IMG/VR virus record: IMGVR_UViG_3300012349_000216
Location: 1-28,936 of that record
Source of the DNA: a virus
Length of the DNA: 28,936 nucleotides
Reading direction: 5' to 3' (one strand)
In this document: positions 13,857 through 19,659 of the stretch, piece by piece
Layout: each line of letters opens with the position of its first letter
How positions within the stretch are numbered: the stretch's first letter is position 1
Position numbers and translations under genes: made by a program
The notes under the pieces: generated by a model
The model's database searches: none
Told to the model about the DNA's origin: nothing
The model's input: only the letters and a program-made list of their open reading frames with translations

Positions 13857-14793
13857 AGAACAGTTCCTTTGGACTGAACGTTATCGACCTCAGACAGTAG
13901 CTGAGTGTATTCTTCCTGAACGAATGAAACAAACATTTCAACGTTTTGTTGATACAAAGAAGGTACCTAATCTTCTTTTATCGGGGCCTGCTGGTACAGG
14001 TAAAACCACAATCGCCAGAGCTATGTTACAGGAACTTTCTGCAGATAATCTTCTTATCAACGCCTCGTTGAATGCAGGTATTGATGAACTAAGGGTAAAG
14101 ATTAGTAACTATGCATCTTCCAGTTCATTCTTCGGAGGTCGAAAGTATGTCATCCTTGACGAAGCAGACTATCTTAGTCAGGATAAGTTCCAACCTGCGC
14201 TACGTAATGCTATGGAGAAATTTGCAAATAACTGTGGATTTATTCTTACATGTAATTACCCTAAGCGAATTATCAAAGAACTCCATTCAAGGTGTTCGGT
14301 CATTGACTTCACTTTGTCAAAAGCCGAAAGTCAGAAGTTAGCGCAGCAGTTCTACAAGCGAGTACTTGGTATTCTTGCAACTGAAAAAGTAGAGTTCGAT
14401 AAGGCAGTAGTAGCAGAAGTTATTAAGACATATTTTCCTGATTGGCGTCGTGTTCTTAATGAACTTCAAACACATGCTACAACAGGCAAGATTGATTCTG
14501 GTGTTCTTGCTTCTTTAGGTACTGTAAGTATTACAGAACTTGTCGGGTTTTTGAAAGATAGAAAGAAGTATAGTGAGGTTCGTAAGTGGGTAGCAGAAAA
14601 TCTTAATAATGATAGTGCTACTCTCTTTAGAGCATTTTATGATGGTGCTAAAGATTATTTTGCACCAAGTTATATTCCTATCTTGGTTACAACCCTTGCA
14701 CGATATCAGTATCAAGCTGGTATGGTAGCAGATCCCGAAATCAATGCCGCAGCCTTCTTAGCAGAGGTCATGGCCGACAGTGAGTGGAAATAA
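13846..14793 (+). CDS. 44: Clamp loader large subunit gp44 (AAA+ ATPase)
   Basis: A 315-residue AAA+ protein. It starts FLWTERYRPQTVAECILP as in T4 gp44 and RFC proteins, then Walker A GPAGTGKT (47-54), the DEAD Walker B (105-108) and the SRC arginine-finger motif (148-150). Four copies with one gp62 load gp45 onto primer ends. The ATG at 13846 has GGAG seven bases upstream and is preferred to in-frame ATGs at 13822 and 13843. The stop shares a base with the next start (TAATG). Confidence 0.95.
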   Translation: MAPKEQFLWTERYRPQTVAECILPERMKQTFQRFVDTKKVPNLLLSGPAGTGKTTIARAMLQELSADNLLINASLNAGIDELRVKISNYASSSSFFGGRKYVILDEADYLSQDKFQPALRNAMEKFANNCGFILTCNYPKRIIKELHSRCSVIDFTLSKAESQKLAQQFYKRVLGILATEKVEFDKAVVAEVIKTYFPDWRRVLNELQTHATTGKIDSGVLASLGTVSITELVGFLKDRKKYSEVRKWVAENLNNDSATLFRAFYDGAKDYFAPSYIPILVTTLARYQYQAGMVADPEINAAAFLAEVMADSEWK

Positions 14794-15062
14794 TGTCAAA
14801 ATATCATGTAGTGAAGTCTTGGTCTCATTTTTTCGATGCTATTAAAGCAGGAAAGAAATTACACGATCTTAGAAAAGATGATCGTGATTATGAAGTTGGC
14901 GATATCATGCATCTTAAAAGGTATGATATTGAAAAAGGTCAATTTACTGGTGATTGGTTAGTAGCTGAAATAACCTATATCACTAACAACAAATATCCTT
15001 GTGCTTTCTCCTCTTCAGTTCTTCCTCAGGATTATTGTATCTTAAGCCTTAAAGTAATCTGA
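14793..15062 (+). CDS. DUF3850 / ASCH-like protein
   Basis: An 89-residue protein with the pattern of DUF3850: HVVKSWSHFFDAIKAGKKLHDLRKDDRDYEVGDIMHLKRYD, then a TGDWLVAEITYI strand and a C-terminal YCILSLK. The fold is the PUA/ASCH beta barrel, usually linked to RNA or nucleotide binding. The conserved GKK-x3-LR-x-DDR segment is intact. The ATG at 14793 (TAATG with gp44) is chosen over a GTG at 14784. It sits between the two clamp-loader subunits. Confidence 0.75.
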   Translation: MSKYHVVKSWSHFFDAIKAGKKLHDLRKDDRDYEVGDIMHLKRYDIEKGQFTGDWLVAEITYITNNKYPCAFSSSVLPQDYCILSLKVI

Positions 15063-15502
15063 TGGAAATAGATTTTTATAATCAACCTAAGCGAGATCTT
15101 CTTCCAGAAATTGAAAAACCTGTAGAAGCATCTCCTTTTGATATCGTAAATAATATCAATGAAAAAAAAGGGCATATTGCTGACGTAGTTTCTGAAGGTG
15201 GATTTATACCATGGGTCATTAATAAATCACTTTCTTTTCATAGTTCAGATGTTCTATATGCTAATGAAATGAACATGAATGCAAATGAACTCACTTTTCA
15301 AATGCAATATGATTATCTCTATTATGCAGTCCCAAGAGGAAAGAAATGGAGTAAATGGCCTAAATTCAAAATAACTGATGATGAAAAGGCAGTTATGGGT
15401 TATTTTGAATGCTCTTGGTTTAAGGCGAAGGAAAATCTTCGTGTGTTGTCTACCGAACAGAAGAAGGTAATTATCACTTATATGAAGGAGAAGAATTCAT
15501 AA
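15062..15502 (+). CDS. 62: Clamp loader small subunit gp62
   Basis: A 146-residue protein that matches T4 gp62 in several stretches: SPFDIVNNINEKKG, INKSLSFHSSDVLYANEMN and QYDYLYYAVPRGKKWSKW. It lies between gp44 and regA exactly as in T4, which strengthens the call. It has no ATPase motifs, as expected. It is shorter than T4 gp62 (187 aa). TGATG coupling links it to the DUF3850 gene. Its stop overlaps a late-promoter-like element. Confidence 0.9.
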   Translation: MEIDFYNQPKRDLLPEIEKPVEASPFDIVNNINEKKGHIADVVSEGGFIPWVINKSLSFHSSDVLYANEMNMNANELTFQMQYDYLYYAVPRGKKWSKWPKFKITDDEKAVMGYFECSWFKAKENLRVLSTEQKKVIITYMKEKNS

Positions 15503-15505
15503 ATA
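15499..15505 (+). promoter_or_regulatory. T4-like late promoter element (ATAAATA)
   Basis: CATAAATA in the gap after gp62 and 45 bp before regA. It matches the core of the T4 late promoter (TATAAATA) and the same element found before three other genes in this window. Confidence 0.5.
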
Positions 15506-15550
15506 CTATTTCATAATGAAATAAAAATAAGAACGTGGAGTGATTTTACC

Positions 15551-15979
15551 ATGACTGATGATATTTTTCGTGGCTGCGGGGTAGAAATCTCTCTTCCGGA
15601 TCGTCAAGCTTTCCTTAAAATTGAAGAAACACTTACTCGTATAGGAGTAGCTTCTAGAAAAGATAAACACCTTTTCCAATCATGTCATATCCTACATAAA
15701 CGACAAAGGTATGCTATCGTACATTTTAAGGAAATGTTTTTGCTGGATGGAAAACCTACCACTATTACTGATGAAGATCTTGGTAGACGTAATAAAATTG
15801 CAACATTGCTTCAAGATTGGAGGCTTTGCACGATTCTTAACCAAGAACCACTTTCTCCATTAAGTCCTATGTCACATATAAAGGTAATCTCATGGAGTGA
15901 GAAGCCTGAATGGAAATTATTTCCAAAATACGCCATCGGGGCCAAAAAGAAACCGCTTGACAACGCAGCAGAAAACTGA
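15551..15979 (+). CDS. regA: Translational repressor RegA
   Basis: A 142-residue RegA protein, which in T4 binds the start region of early mRNAs and blocks ribosomes. Strong T4-like segments are FLKIEETLTRIGVASRKDKHLFQSCHILHK and YAIVHFKEMFLLDGK, with WKLFPKYAIG near the end. It is about 20 residues longer than T4 RegA, with a longer start (MTDDIFRGCG) and a basic C-terminal tail. The ribosome site is GGAG ten bases before ATG. Order gp62-regA is that of T4, but accessory genes separate it from gp43 here. Confidence 0.95.
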   Translation: MTDDIFRGCGVEISLPDRQAFLKIEETLTRIGVASRKDKHLFQSCHILHKRQRYAIVHFKEMFLLDGKPTTITDEDLGRRNKIATLLQDWRLCTILNQEPLSPLSPMSHIKVISWSEKPEWKLFPKYAIGAKKKPLDNAAEN

Positions 15980-15985
15980 TAGTAT
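15957..15985 (+). promoter_or_regulatory. Sigma-70-like promoter
   Basis: TTGACA at 15957-15962, 17-bp spacer and TAGTAT at 15980-15985, overlapping the end of regA. It lies 63 bp upstream of the HTH gene. Confidence 0.6.
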
Positions 15986-16048
15986 TATCAAGATGATGCG
16001 CTACCAAGTGCTAATCAAGTACTAATTGAAACGGAGACTATAATTATT

Positions 16049-16252
16049 ATGACAAAAACCACTAAGACTCTCAAGCTTATTAATGCCCTTGCTACTGGTA
16101 AGGAAATTACTCCTACAAAGCTTGCGAAGCGTTCAGGTCTTGCAAACGTAAGTTCCACAATTTCACGTTTGCGCAATGAAGGTTTTCGGATCTTCTTGAA
16201 CACTAAGAAGACCTCCAAGGGCGTTCAGAACTACTACCGTATGGCTGCCTAA
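16049..16252 (+). CDS. Small helix-turn-helix DNA-binding protein
   Basis: A 67-residue basic protein with a clear HTH or winged-HTH pattern: EITPTKLAKRSGLANVSSTI (about 18-37), then SRLRNEGFRIFLNTKK as recognition helix and wing. Small phage proteins of this type (KTxKLIxAL...LT..qi..rfg.aNp...Is.LR.eG) are common. It probably regulates phage or host transcription. It has its own promoter at 15957. Confidence 0.7.
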   Translation: MTKTTKTLKLINALATGKEITPTKLAKRSGLANVSSTISRLRNEGFRIFLNTKKTSKGVQNYYRMAA

Positions 16253-16317
16253 GCCGTCACGAGTCGGGGCAAACCTCTCTAAAAACCCCAAAATTCTTTT
16301 TATCAATGATTTCAATG

Positions 16318-16331
16318 GGTTAGTTCTAACC
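16318..16331. repeat. Perfect short palindrome GGTTAG-TT-CTAACC
   Basis: A 6-bp inverted repeat with a 2-bp centre in the 180-bp gap between the HTH gene and the promoter at 16369. It could be an operator for the upstream HTH protein. The rest of the gap holds T-rich DNA and a weak GGGG/CCCC pairing, with nothing else recognised. Confidence 0.35.
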
Positions 16332-16368
16332 TGTTGATTTTGTTGATGTTTTTTTATCTGGAACCGAC

Positions 16369-16397
16369 TTGACAACGGGTCCAATATATGTTAGTAT
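16369..16397 (+). promoter_or_regulatory. Sigma-70-like promoter
   Basis: TTGACA at 16369-16374, 17-bp spacer and TAGTAT at 16392-16397. It is 36 bp before the ATG of the basic-tailed protein, with AGGAGA as ribosome site. Confidence 0.7.
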
Positions 16398-16432
16398 GAT
16401 GTACGATTGAAATTACTAGGAGATTCTATAAA

Positions 16433-16867
16433 ATGACTGATACCCTCTTCCAGGTTGCTGGTTTCTCAATCAGCCCTGACGGAATTAAGTTCCACGTCTC
16501 GCGTGATACCAACGTGAAGGCGATCAATATTAATATGGGTGGGGAAACCTACTTCAATTTTGCGGTTCTTCCTTCGAAGGTGACCAAGCCTAAGGCAGCT
16601 CAATATCTGCTTGACACTTTGGATAAGACCAAGGTAGACCCTGCAGTTTTCGAGGTGATCGCCTCTGTTGCGAACGGCCCCACAGTCGCTGTAAAAGCGC
16701 CGAAGGCTCCAAAAGCACCCAAGGAAGCGAAGGCTCCGAAGGCACCTAAGGTTGTCAAGAGCAATGCGGCAGCTGTCTTGAAGGCTGCGGTTGCACCTGC
16801 CGATGCTGATGCGAAGGCAAAGCGTTTGGAAACCATCCGAGCGATTGCTGCAAAACGTAATAAGTAA
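16433..16867 (+). CDS. Protein with histone-H1-like Ala/Pro/Lys tail
   Basis: A 144-residue protein with an N-terminal domain of about 80 residues (FQVAGFSISPDGIKFHVSRD and YFNFAVLPSKVTKPKAAQYLL) and a basic tail at 88-109 made of APK repeats, followed by an Ala/Lys-rich helix to the C-terminus. The tail looks like histone H1 or bacterial histone-like tails, so DNA or RNA binding is likely. The DNA is visibly richer in G and C at third positions than its neighbours, as in highly expressed genes. It has a strong promoter and ribosome site. No known family. Confidence 0.65.
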   Translation: MTDTLFQVAGFSISPDGIKFHVSRDTNVKAININMGGETYFNFAVLPSKVTKPKAAQYLLDTLDKTKVDPAVFEVIASVANGPTVAVKAPKAPKAPKEAKAPKAPKVVKSNAAAVLKAAVAPADADAKAKRLETIRAIAAKRNK

Positions 16868-16880
16868 GCTATCTTCCTCT

Positions 16881-16900
16881 TTTTACCTTGGGGGGTAAAA
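16881..16900 (+). promoter_or_regulatory. Hairpin over a ribosome binding site
   Basis: TTTTACC (16881-16887) can pair with GGTAAAA (16894-16900), looping TTGGGG. The G run that would bind the ribosome and the A of the ATG at 16900 lie within it, so the hairpin could control translation of the next gene. Confidence 0.35.
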
Positions 16901-17121
16901 TGGTTAAAGCTAACTACCGAACGTATCATGGGTTGATTTGGCAGGCAGAATCTCCTGCCAAATATTTCCTTGTCGGATATCCGAACATTAGAGCATCTTT
17001 TGATGGGAAAGATTGGTATCTTAACAGGATAGAATCTGTTAAATTTAAATCCATGGAAGTCCTTTCAGAAGTTGTTACAACGGTTTGTGAGAGCTATAAT
17101 GCACGAGGAAATCGATGGTAA
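16900..17121 (+). CDS. Hypothetical protein (73 aa)
   Basis: A soluble protein with several aromatic residues (NYRTYHGLIWQ, KYFLVGYP, DWYLNRIES) and a C-terminal helix. No family is recognised. The ATG at 16900 directly follows a G-rich ribosome site; an in-frame TTG at 16888 is rejected. It overlaps the next small gene by 7 bp. Confidence 0.55.
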   Translation: MVKANYRTYHGLIWQAESPAKYFLVGYPNIRASFDGKDWYLNRIESVKFKSMEVLSEVVTTVCESYNARGNRW

Positions 17122-17288
17122 ATAGGTTACAACGTGATTATGCTAATAGCGTTGCTGGCTATATTGTCAGCGACGTTGAGGTCAAAGAACTCTTAGAAGG
17201 ACTTAAGGACTATGAAGTACACTGTATTCTACATGCTTCGAGCCGAAGAAACCCTCGTTCTACGGGCCCTCTTGCAGGACAAAACTGA
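17115..17288 (+). CDS. Possible small gene (57 aa)
   Basis: The ATG at 17115 has GAGG six bases upstream and overlaps the previous stop by 7 bp. The first 35 residues (LQRDYANSVAGYIVSDVEVKELLEGLKDYE) look like real protein. From 17212 on it overlaps the next ORF by 77 bp and its tail looks like out-of-frame sequence. It may be genuine overlapping coding or a frame-shifted gene. Confidence 0.4.
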   Translation: MVNRLQRDYANSVAGYIVSDVEVKELLEGLKDYEVHCILHASSRRNPRSTGPLAGQN

Positions 17289-17379
17289 GTCCTTCCAATC
17301 CTTTGATGAAGCTGTTGACTTCATTCGAATCCTTAAGACAAACAAGAATATTGTCGGGCAACCTGTACTAGGAGTATAA
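17212..17379 (+). CDS. Possible small gene (55 aa)
   Basis: A compact protein with TVFYMLRAEETLVLRALLQD and SFDEAVDFIRILK, predicted mainly helical. AAGGA is close before the ATG. It overlaps the previous frame by 77 bp and abuts the next gene. No family is recognised. Confidence 0.5.
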   Translation: MKYTVFYMLRAEETLVLRALLQDKTESFQSFDEAVDFIRILKTNKNIVGQPVLGV

Positions 17380-17658
17380 ATGACTAACGAAAAAGACGAA
17401 GATCATTCTTATATGACAAAATTATTAGCAGGTTGCGGCGCTGCCTTAGTGGGAGTGTTCGCAACCATTTTTTTTATCTGTATTACCACTATTGGTGGGA
17501 TAATTATAGGATGGGTTGTAGGATTATTTTTTTCTGAAACCATCTTAGGTATTTTTGCGGCCTTAGGTATTAAAGGCTTCGCAATGTGGCAAATCGGTGC
17601 TTGGCTTGGGTTTGTTAGTGGTTTCTTCCGAACGGTTAAAACCACCCCAAAAACTTAA
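17380..17658 (+). CDS. Glycine-rich membrane protein (92 aa)
   Basis: Two long hydrophobic segments (about 15-53 and 57-83) rich in Gly and Ala predict two or three membrane helices, with a charged N-terminus and a basic C-terminus. GGAG precedes the ATG by five bases. It ends exactly where the minus-strand Rz1-like gene ends. Size, topology and position beside the spanins would allow a holin, but no holin family is recognised. Confidence 0.6.
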   Translation: MTNEKDEDHSYMTKLLAGCGAALVGVFATIFFICITTIGGIIIGWVVGLFFSETILGIFAALGIKGFAMWQIGAWLGFVSGFFRTVKTTPKT

Positions 17659-17952
17659 TTATTGACCAAATTTAGCCGCGGCGTTATTATAAAATCTATG
17701 CAGAGCATTCATAGAGGCCGCGCAAGTATTATTGGCTGCAGCCATCTGAACCATGGTTCTTGCTACCTGTAGATCTGTTAAGGTCTTGATTGCAGGCCAT
17801 TTAGTAATTCTGGGGCAATTATACATTGACTCAGGTGCTAACACAACATGATATTTGTTGATGGTTGGTTGCAACGTCCCAGTTGTATTACAACCAGCAA
17901 GCCAAGCACCCAAAACTACAATAACCAAACATTTCCATATTTTATTCAACAT
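17659..17952 (-). CDS. Rz1-like outer-membrane spanin lipoprotein
   Basis: A 97-residue protein with a lipoprotein signal: MLNKIWK, a hydrophobic core and the lipobox LAGC with Cys21 to be lipidated. The mature part is about 77 residues with two more Cys. It follows the Rz-like gene on the same strand, with start and stop sharing one base (TGATG). A GTG at 17955 is an alternative, but AGGAG is seven bases before ATG 17952. In the spanin pair it would span to the inner-membrane partner and fuse the two membranes at lysis. Unlike lambda Rz1 it is not proline-rich. Confidence 0.75.
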   Translation of the reverse strand: MLNKIWKCLVIVVLGAWLAGCNTTGTLQPTINKYHVVLAPESMYNCPRITKWPAIKTLTDLQVARTMVQMAAANNTCAASMNALHRFYNNAAAKFGQ

Positions 17953-18332
17953 CACTTTTCTCCTGATAATCTCTTGATAACATTCTTCAAAACTTCACTT
18001 GTTTCCCGATCTGTTTTAATGACATCGGGATTATTCAATTCTGCATTAAGAGAATCTGTTGAATCTTGAAGATCCTTCATTTGCTTATTAAGAGAATCTG
18101 TCTGATCCTGCTGTAATTTAGCAACAGCTGCCGTCTTTTCTGCAAATTCTTGTTGATTTTTGATTACTTGAGCTGAAATGATTGCTTGATCTTTTAGAAG
18201 CTGATTTTGTGCAGCATTATGAACAATAATAAAATACCCACCTACAAGTACGGCAAGGATAAATATTATACCTATGGCCCATTCTGCAAGTTTTCCTAGT
18301 GGACCAGCTAAGAACGTTCCTATAGCTAACAT
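17952..18332 (-). CDS. Rz-like inner-membrane spanin
   Basis: A 126-residue protein with an N-terminal membrane helix (about residues 16-38, EWAIGIIFILAVLVGGYFII) and a long periplasmic coiled coil (LKDQAIISAQVIKNQQEF ... LQDSTDSLNAELN). This is the design of an i-spanin, and it is followed directly by a lipoprotein gene. The start has AGAAGGA upstream and a late-promoter-like element 34 bp before it on the same strand. Confidence 0.8.
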   Translation of the reverse strand: MLAIGTFLAGPLGKLAEWAIGIIFILAVLVGGYFIIVHNAAQNQLLKDQAIISAQVIKNQQEFAEKTAAVAKLQQDQTDSLNKQMKDLQDSTDSLNAELNNPDVIKTDRETSEVLKNVIKRLSGEK

Positions 18333-18365
18333 TTTATATTCCTTCTCATTTTAACCAGTATAGGA

Positions 18366-18372
18366 TATTTAT
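18366..18372 (-). promoter_or_regulatory. T4-like late promoter element (ATAAATA, minus strand)
   Basis: Read on the minus strand this is GATAAATA, 34 bp before the Rz-like start. Late expression is expected for lysis genes. It sits in the 60-bp divergent gap. Confidence 0.5.
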
Positions 18373-18392
18373 CAAAACAGAAAGTAAAGAAA

Positions 18393-18899
18393 ATGAGTGA
18401 TTTTAAACAAATAATTGATCATGAGATAGAAGCACTAATGCAAATATGTTATAAAGTAATTATAATGTATTCTGTAGCGAAAAGTGCATTAATAGGTCTT
18501 TTTACTGCTTTTAAACTCATTGCAAATCAATCACATGTATTTAATCCTCTAAAACCTAGAGAAGTTATAGAAGAACCACCTAAATCAGTTGAAGTAGATG
18601 AGGCTGTTCAAAATCCTCCTTCTCATAATATGGTGGGTTCATCAAACCCACAAGCACCATCCAGACTTGCAAGCAAAGAAGAATTAGATCCAAAGAACTT
18701 TCAATTTGAAGTTCCAGAAGAGAAAATTAAGTGGGCTCATATGCATACTGGCGGATTTAATATCTATACACAATTGCTTATAACAGCAAATGCATTCAGG
18801 GAAGCTAAATTAGAACCAATCTTCTTAACTAATAAAGATGAATCTATCATTCGTGTTGCGGCGCGCGAAACTTGGAATAAACCTAACGCATTAAATTGA
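18393..18899 (+). CDS. Hypothetical protein with hydrophobic N-terminus (168 aa)
   Basis: Residues about 14-44 (QICYKVIIMYSVAKSALIGLF...) form a hydrophobic or amphipathic helix that could be membrane-associated. A Pro-rich acidic linker and a C-terminal domain (KWAHMHTGGFNIYTQLLITANAFREAKLEPIFL) follow. No family is recognised. No clear ribosome site lies upstream. It is divergent from the spanins. Confidence 0.55.
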   Translation: MSDFKQIIDHEIEALMQICYKVIIMYSVAKSALIGLFTAFKLIANQSHVFNPLKPREVIEEPPKSVEVDEAVQNPPSHNMVGSSNPQAPSRLASKEELDPKNFQFEVPEEKIKWAHMHTGGFNIYTQLLITANAFREAKLEPIFLTNKDESIIRVAARETWNKPNALN

Positions 18900-18901
18900 T
18901 C

Positions 18902-18930
18902 TTGACAATCAAGTAAGTATGTCGTATAAA
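18902..18930 (+). promoter_or_regulatory. Sigma-70-like promoter of the tRNA unit
   Basis: TTGACA at 18902-18907, 17-bp spacer and TATAAA at 18925-18930. The -10 box lies within TATAAATA (18925-18932), the exact T4 late-promoter sequence, so both early and late transcription are possible. Confidence 0.65.
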
Positions 18931-18941
18931 TATGAATGAAG

Positions 18942-18967
18942 TGTCTTCATGCACTAATGTCTTCATG
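18942..18967. repeat. Direct repeat in the tRNA leader
   Basis: TGTCTTCATG occurs at 18942-18951 and 18958-18967. The first copy can also pair with ATGAAG at 18936-18941 to form a small hairpin. It lies between promoter and tRNA and may affect processing. Confidence 0.4.
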
Positions 18968-18995
18968 GAGTGGTCGGAGTGCTCTAAAACTAAAT

Positions 18996-19074
18996 GCTTT
19001 GTTAGCTCAGTCAGGTAGAGCGGGCGGCTTCTAATCCGTATCAGTCGGGGGTTCAAATCCCCCACGAAGCACCA
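18996..19074 (+). tRNA. tRNA-Arg(UCU)-like gene with unusual anticodon arm
   Basis: Acceptor GCTTTGT (18996-19002) pairs with ACGAAGC (19064-19070) including one G-U. The D stem is GCTC/GAGC and the T arm GGGGG-TTCAAAT-CCCCC. Discriminator A and an encoded CCA (19072-19074) follow. The loop CTTCTAA gives anticodon TCT. The anticodon stem is odd: GCGG (19024-19027) pairs with CCGT (19036-19039), only four pairs around an 8-base loop, with a two-base joint before it and a seven-base variable region. AGA codons are common in this phage, so an Arg tRNA makes sense, but it may be degenerate. Confidence 0.75.
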
Positions 19075-19151
19075 AATAAGGAAAGTAACCAAATGGCTTT
19101 GTAGATTAATACGTAAACGGTTCTACTAGATTACCTAGAGGACCCCCTTCC

Positions 19152-19194
19152 TAATGTATCATAAACCGATCATCTGACCTCAGATGACACATTA
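19152..19194 (+). promoter_or_regulatory. Leader with two competing stems
   Basis: A perfect TCATCTGA/TCAGATGA hairpin (19170-19187, CC centre) overlaps an alternative long stem TAATGTATCAT (19152-19162) with ATGACACATTA (19184-19194), one mismatch. It ends 23 bp before the next gene. No U-run follows, so it is not a plain terminator. Confidence 0.4.
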
Positions 19195-19217
19195 ATGAAA
19201 CATTTAGGAGACATAAA

Positions 19218-19532
19218 ATGCGTGCTTTTTTACGAGTTAAAATACTTTCACTTGCTGCTGAATCTAAAATCATCCGTAAGGAGATGAAAAAATACGAAGG
19301 TCCAACACCAATTTATCAAGGCCTTCACCTTCACAGAACTATTGATGTACGTGAGGAGTCCCGAGCTTCTCATATCGCAATGGGTTTCTTGAAAGGACTT
19401 ACTTACAAACAAATCGAAACAAAGTGTTACAAAGAACCTGATTGGAAGAGAATTTGGACTCTTATCAAAAAATACGGTGAAGGTGACATGGAAAGAATTA
19501 GGCCTGTTTTCGTAGAATGGAAAGAAGCCTGA
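19218..19532 (+). CDS. Conserved-looking basic protein (104 aa)
   Basis: A basic helical protein starting MRAFLRVKILSLAAESKIIRKEMKKYEG, then LHLHRTIDVREESRASHIAMGFLKGLTYKQIE. I recall similar small proteins with a KIKSLAAEARIIRREE start in many phages and bacteria, but no function. AGGAG is twelve bases before ATG. It is read from the tRNA promoter and ends just before a terminator. Confidence 0.6.
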   Translation: MRAFLRVKILSLAAESKIIRKEMKKYEGPTPIYQGLHLHRTIDVREESRASHIAMGFLKGLTYKQIETKCYKEPDWKRIWTLIKKYGEGDMERIRPVFVEWKEA

Positions 19533-19550
19533 TTGGAGACGCGGCGTTAA

Positions 19551-19578
19551 GGGTGGATCGAAAGGTCCACCCATTTTT
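19551..19578 (+). terminator. Rho-independent terminator
   Basis: GGGTGGATC (19551-19559), GAAA loop, GGTCCACCC (19564-19572): nine pairs with one G-U, followed by ATTTTT. It separates the tRNA unit from the polymerase unit, whose promoter begins four bases on. Confidence 0.85.
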
Positions 19579-19581
19579 ACG

Positions 19582-19610
19582 TTGACAAACTCTTGATTCT
19601 ATTGTACAAT
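19582..19610 (+). promoter_or_regulatory. Sigma-70-like promoter of the DNA polymerase gene
   Basis: TTGACA at 19582-19587, 17-bp spacer and TACAAT at 19605-19610, 49 bp before the gp43 start and immediately after a terminator. Confidence 0.75.
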
Positions 19611-19659
19611 TAACCTTTAGCATACTGAACAGTCACTGCGCATATTAAAGGATATTCTT

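Noticed and set aside
16273-16310. GGGG/CCCC pairing followed by T-rich DNA after the HTH gene, possible terminator
   Set aside because: Only four pairs with a very long loop and a broken T-run; too weak to call.
19093-19150. Second tRNA-like stretch starting GGCTTTGTAG
   Set aside because: It shares a few bases with the real tRNA start, but no acceptor, D or T arm can be formed.
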